Below are positions 61,831 through 64,000 of a DNA stretch of 64,000 bases, one piece after another. Positions within the stretch are counted from its first letter, which is position 1, and each line of letters opens with the position of its first letter. The position numbers and the translations under genes are program-made. Source of the DNA: Halomonas chromatireducens (GTDB taxonomy: Bacteria; Pseudomonadota; Gammaproteobacteria; Pseudomonadales; Halomonadaceae); assembly GCF_001545155.1 (NCBI RefSeq), contig NZ_CP014226.1, positions 2,904,345-2,968,344 of the forward strand. Direction: 5' to 3'. Below the pieces are notes generated by a model, which was not told the origin of the DNA, ran no database searches, and saw only the letters and a program-made list of their open reading frames with translations.

Positions 61831-64000
61831 TCAGTGGGACGCAGCCTGTGGGTCAGAGGCATCGGGAGCCATCTGATGGTGCTCGATCATGTAACGCTTG
61901 AGCCCATCCAGGGGCATGGGACGGGCAAAATAGAAACCCTGGAAGACATCGCAGCCGTGTTCGGCGAGGAAGTCACGCTGGGCCTCCTCCTCGATCCCTT
62001 CAGCCACCACCATGAGCCCCAGGTGATGCGCCATGGAGATGATCCCCTGGACGATGGCGCTGTCATGGGGGTTGGTGGTGACATCGCGAATGAAGCTGCG
62101 ATCGATCTTGATCTTGCCGATCGGCAACTGCTTCAGGTAACTCAGGCTGGAGTAGCCGGTACCGAAGTCGTCGACGGAAACTTCGATTCCCATATCCCGC
62201 AGCTTGTGCAACGTGGCGATGGCCGCAGCGGTGTCGTTCATCAGGATGCCTTCCGTCAGCTCCAGCTCGAGATAGCCGGGCGCGAGACCGGTCTCCAGTA
62301 GCGCCTGCTGCAGGTTGGTCATGAAGTTGGGGCGATGGAACTGCAGCGGCGAAAGATTGACCGAAACCCGGTGGTGTCCGTAGCCCTGGGCTGCCAGCAA
62401 GCACATGTCGAGACAGGCGCGTCTCAGCACCCACTCGCTGATCGGGCCGATCTGACCGGTGTCCTCGGCCAGCGGGATAAAGAGCCCCGGAGAGAGATAG
62501 CCCCTGACCGGATGCTTCCAGCGTACCAGCGCCTCGAAGCCAACCACGCTACCATCGGCGGCATTCAGCAGCGGCTGGTAGTGCAGCTCGAAGTTCTCTG
62601 CCTCGATGGCTTCCTGCAAGTCATTGCGCAGGGCCATGCGAGAACTCACCTCGTCATTGAGATCGCTGGTAAAGCACTCCCAGGCATTGCGCCCCTTCTG
62701 CTTGGCCCGGTACATCGCCATGTCGGCCTGCTGGATCAGTTCCACCGGATTCTTAAGCCCCTCGTACAGGAAGGCGACACCCACACTGGCACCGATATAG
62801 AGCTCGTTTTCGGCGATACGAAACGGCCGGGCGACGCAGGCCAGCAGGCGCTCAGTGAGCCTCAAGGCCGCCTCTTCCCGGCTCAATTCCGGCAGCAGGA
62901 TCACGTACTCATCACTGCCGAACCGTGCCAGCGTATCGCCGGGGTCCAGCTCATCGGCCAGGCGCTGGGCGACCTCGATCAGCACCTGGTCCCCCACTTC
63001 ATGCCCCAGGCTGTCGTTGATCGGCTTGAAATCATCCAAATCGAGGAACAGCACCGCCAGGTGCCTGCCGTGTCTTCTTGCCAGCTGCACATCGTGCAGC
63101 AGGTGGTCCTCGAACAGCGACCGGTTGGCCAGGCCAGTCAATGCATCATGGCTGGCATGGAAAGAGAGCTTCGCCTCGTAGGCCTTGCGCTCGGAAATGT
63201 CGTGCTGCACGCCGACAAAGTGTGTCACCACCCCTGCCGTATCGCGTACCGGCGCCAGGTAGAGGTTGTTCCAGAAAGGCGAGCCATCCTTGCGGTAATT
63301 GCACAGGGTGACGTTTACCTCCTCGAAATCGGCCAGGGCACGACGAATCTGATCCAACGAGTCGGGGTCGGTCTCACGCCCCTGCAGGATACGACAGTTG
63401 CGCCCCAGCACCTCCTCGCGGGTATAACCGGTCATGCGCTCGAAGGCCCCATTGGCATAGATGATGGGCATGCCCTTCGCCTGGGCGTCGGCGATAACCA
63501 CGCCGTTGATGCTCGCCTCTACGCTGCGCTGCAAGATGCGTAGTTCGGTTTCATGCCGATAGCGCTCGGTCATATCCTTGGCGATGCCATAGAAGCCGAT
63601 GACCCGCTCGTTGACGACGATGGGGAGGTTGGTCAAGTCGAGGTAGACCGAACTCCCATCCTGCCGCTTGAGAGCCAGCGTATAGCGGAATGCCTCGCCC
63701 TTGCCGGCGTCCTGATAGAGCTGAGCAATGCGCGCCTGTTCACTTGGCTCGATCAAGTCGGAGAAGTGCGAGCCGATCAAGCGCTCCAGGGTATAGCCGG
63801 TAATCTTGCAGCAGGCATCGTTTGCGGTCAGGAAATAGCCCTGCAGATCGAGCGAGAAGACCGCATCCGGATGATAGGTGAACAGCGAGCGGTAGCGCTG
63901 CTCGCTCTCGCGCAGGGCACGGCGGTTCTGCTCCCGCTCCACTGCCAGGGAGACCAGCTCTGCCGACTCGATGATGCGTCGACGATCGGCTCGGGTCGGT
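61831..64000 (-). CDS. (GAF-)PAS-LOV-GGDEF-EAL protein, 5' end outside the window
   Basis: The frame is open to the right edge with no stop; residues read from 63943-64000 (IIESAELVSLAVEREQNRR) look like the end of a GAF domain, so GTG 63942 is unlikely to be the real start. Then come PAS, a LOV-type PAS, GGDEF and EAL. The LOV domain has GRNCRILQG with the adduct Cys, NYRKDGSPFWN and FVGVQHDIS with the signalling Gln, so blue-light sensing is plausible. The cyclase signature is degenerate (GSDEY, no RxxD), whereas EALVRW, NLSPLQF, ELELTEG, VDDFGTG and KID are intact. A light-responsive c-di-GMP phosphodiesterase is the best inference. It is a paralogue of the protein at 18217. Confidence 0.88.
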   Translation of the reverse strand, partial: PTRADRRRIIESAELVSLAVEREQNRRALRESEQRYRSLFTYHPDAVFSLDLQGYFLTANDACCKITGYTLERLIGSHFSDLIEPSEQARIAQLYQDAGKGEAFRYTLALKRQDGSSVYLDLTNLPIVVNERVIGFYGIAKDMTERYRHETELRILQRSVEASINGVVIADAQAKGMPIIYANGAFERMTGYTREEVLGRNCRILQGRETDPDSLDQIRRALADFEEVNVTLCNYRKDGSPFWNNLYLAPVRDTAGVVTHFVGVQHDISERKAYEAKLSFHASHDALTGLANRSLFEDHLLHDVQLARRHGRHLAVLFLDLDDFKPINDSLGHEVGDQVLIEVAQRLADELDPGDTLARFGSDEYVILLPELSREEAALRLTERLLACVARPFRIAENELYIGASVGVAFLYEGLKNPVELIQQADMAMYRAKQKGRNAWECFTSDLNDEVSSRMALRNDLQEAIEAENFELHYQPLLNAADGSVVGFEALVRWKHPVRGYLSPGLFIPLAEDTGQIGPISEWVLRRACLDMCLLAAQGYGHHRVSVNLSPLQFHRPNFMTNLQQALLETGLAPGYLELELTEGILMNDTAAAIATLHKLRDMGIEVSVDDFGTGYSSLSYLKQLPIGKIKIDRSFIRDVTTNPHDSAIVQGIISMAHHLGLMVVAEGIEEEAQRDFLAEHGCDVFQGFYFARPMPLDGLKRYMIEHHQMAPDASDPQAASH

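Overview
The window is GC-rich DNA from a gammaproteobacterium, most likely a member of the Halomonadaceae (Halomonas or a close relative). This rests on protein style, codon use, and a motility locus that follows the enteric order (flhDC, motAB, cheAW, receptors, cheRBYZ, flhBA...flhE) while also carrying flhF, an flhG-like gene and fliA. The family call is inference; no rRNA is present.

Bases 1 to about 11,930 form an integrated accessory region abutting a tRNA with a CAU anticodon. Next to the tRNA are a P4-type tyrosine recombinase and an AlpA-like regulator. Further left come AT-richer, leftward-transcribed defence-type genes: a ThsB-like TIR protein, a SLATT membrane protein, a protein with a nucleoside-deoxyribosyltransferase-like domain, a TIR protein, and a TIR-HEPN-like protein whose reading frame is fused to a transposase remnant. 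Beyond them are a possible PD-(D/E)XK protein, a Fic enzyme with an operator-like repeat, a complete IS5-family element, a small mobilisation-like gene and a 134-bp near-perfect palindrome. The left boundary is not visible.

Bases 12,000-24,500 are core genome with scars. Two truncated genes (YceI-like and MFS) mark a deletion. Then follow a DsrE / ArsR-rhodanese pair, a DUF294 protein, hlyU-like, argG, rnt, grxD and argF. A 141-bp MITE-like element sits on the argG stop codon. Between rnt and grxD lies about 5.3 kb with a LOV-GGDEF-EAL protein and a sensor diguanylate cyclase; it is bounded by two copies of the grxD 3' end and terminator, so it looks like an insertion.

Bases 24,500-64,000 hold motility, chemotaxis and cyclic-di-GMP genes. 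A second stator pair overlaps a GGDEF-EAL gene, and a divergent EAL gene and an EAL/HDOD gene follow. The block fliA-flhE-flhG-like-flhF-flhA-flhB is leftward, preceded by cheZYBR interleaved with four chemoreceptors, cheWA, motBA and flhCD. The last block is flhX, fliK-like, fliT, fliS and fliD, then a PilZ/HD-GYP-like protein and a second LOV-GGDEF-EAL protein cut by the window end. Sigma-28-like promoters (TMAAGTNN-N11-GCCGATNN) precede motA, cheB, fliD, the second stator operon and the EAL gene, which would place c-di-GMP enzymes in the late flagellar regulon.
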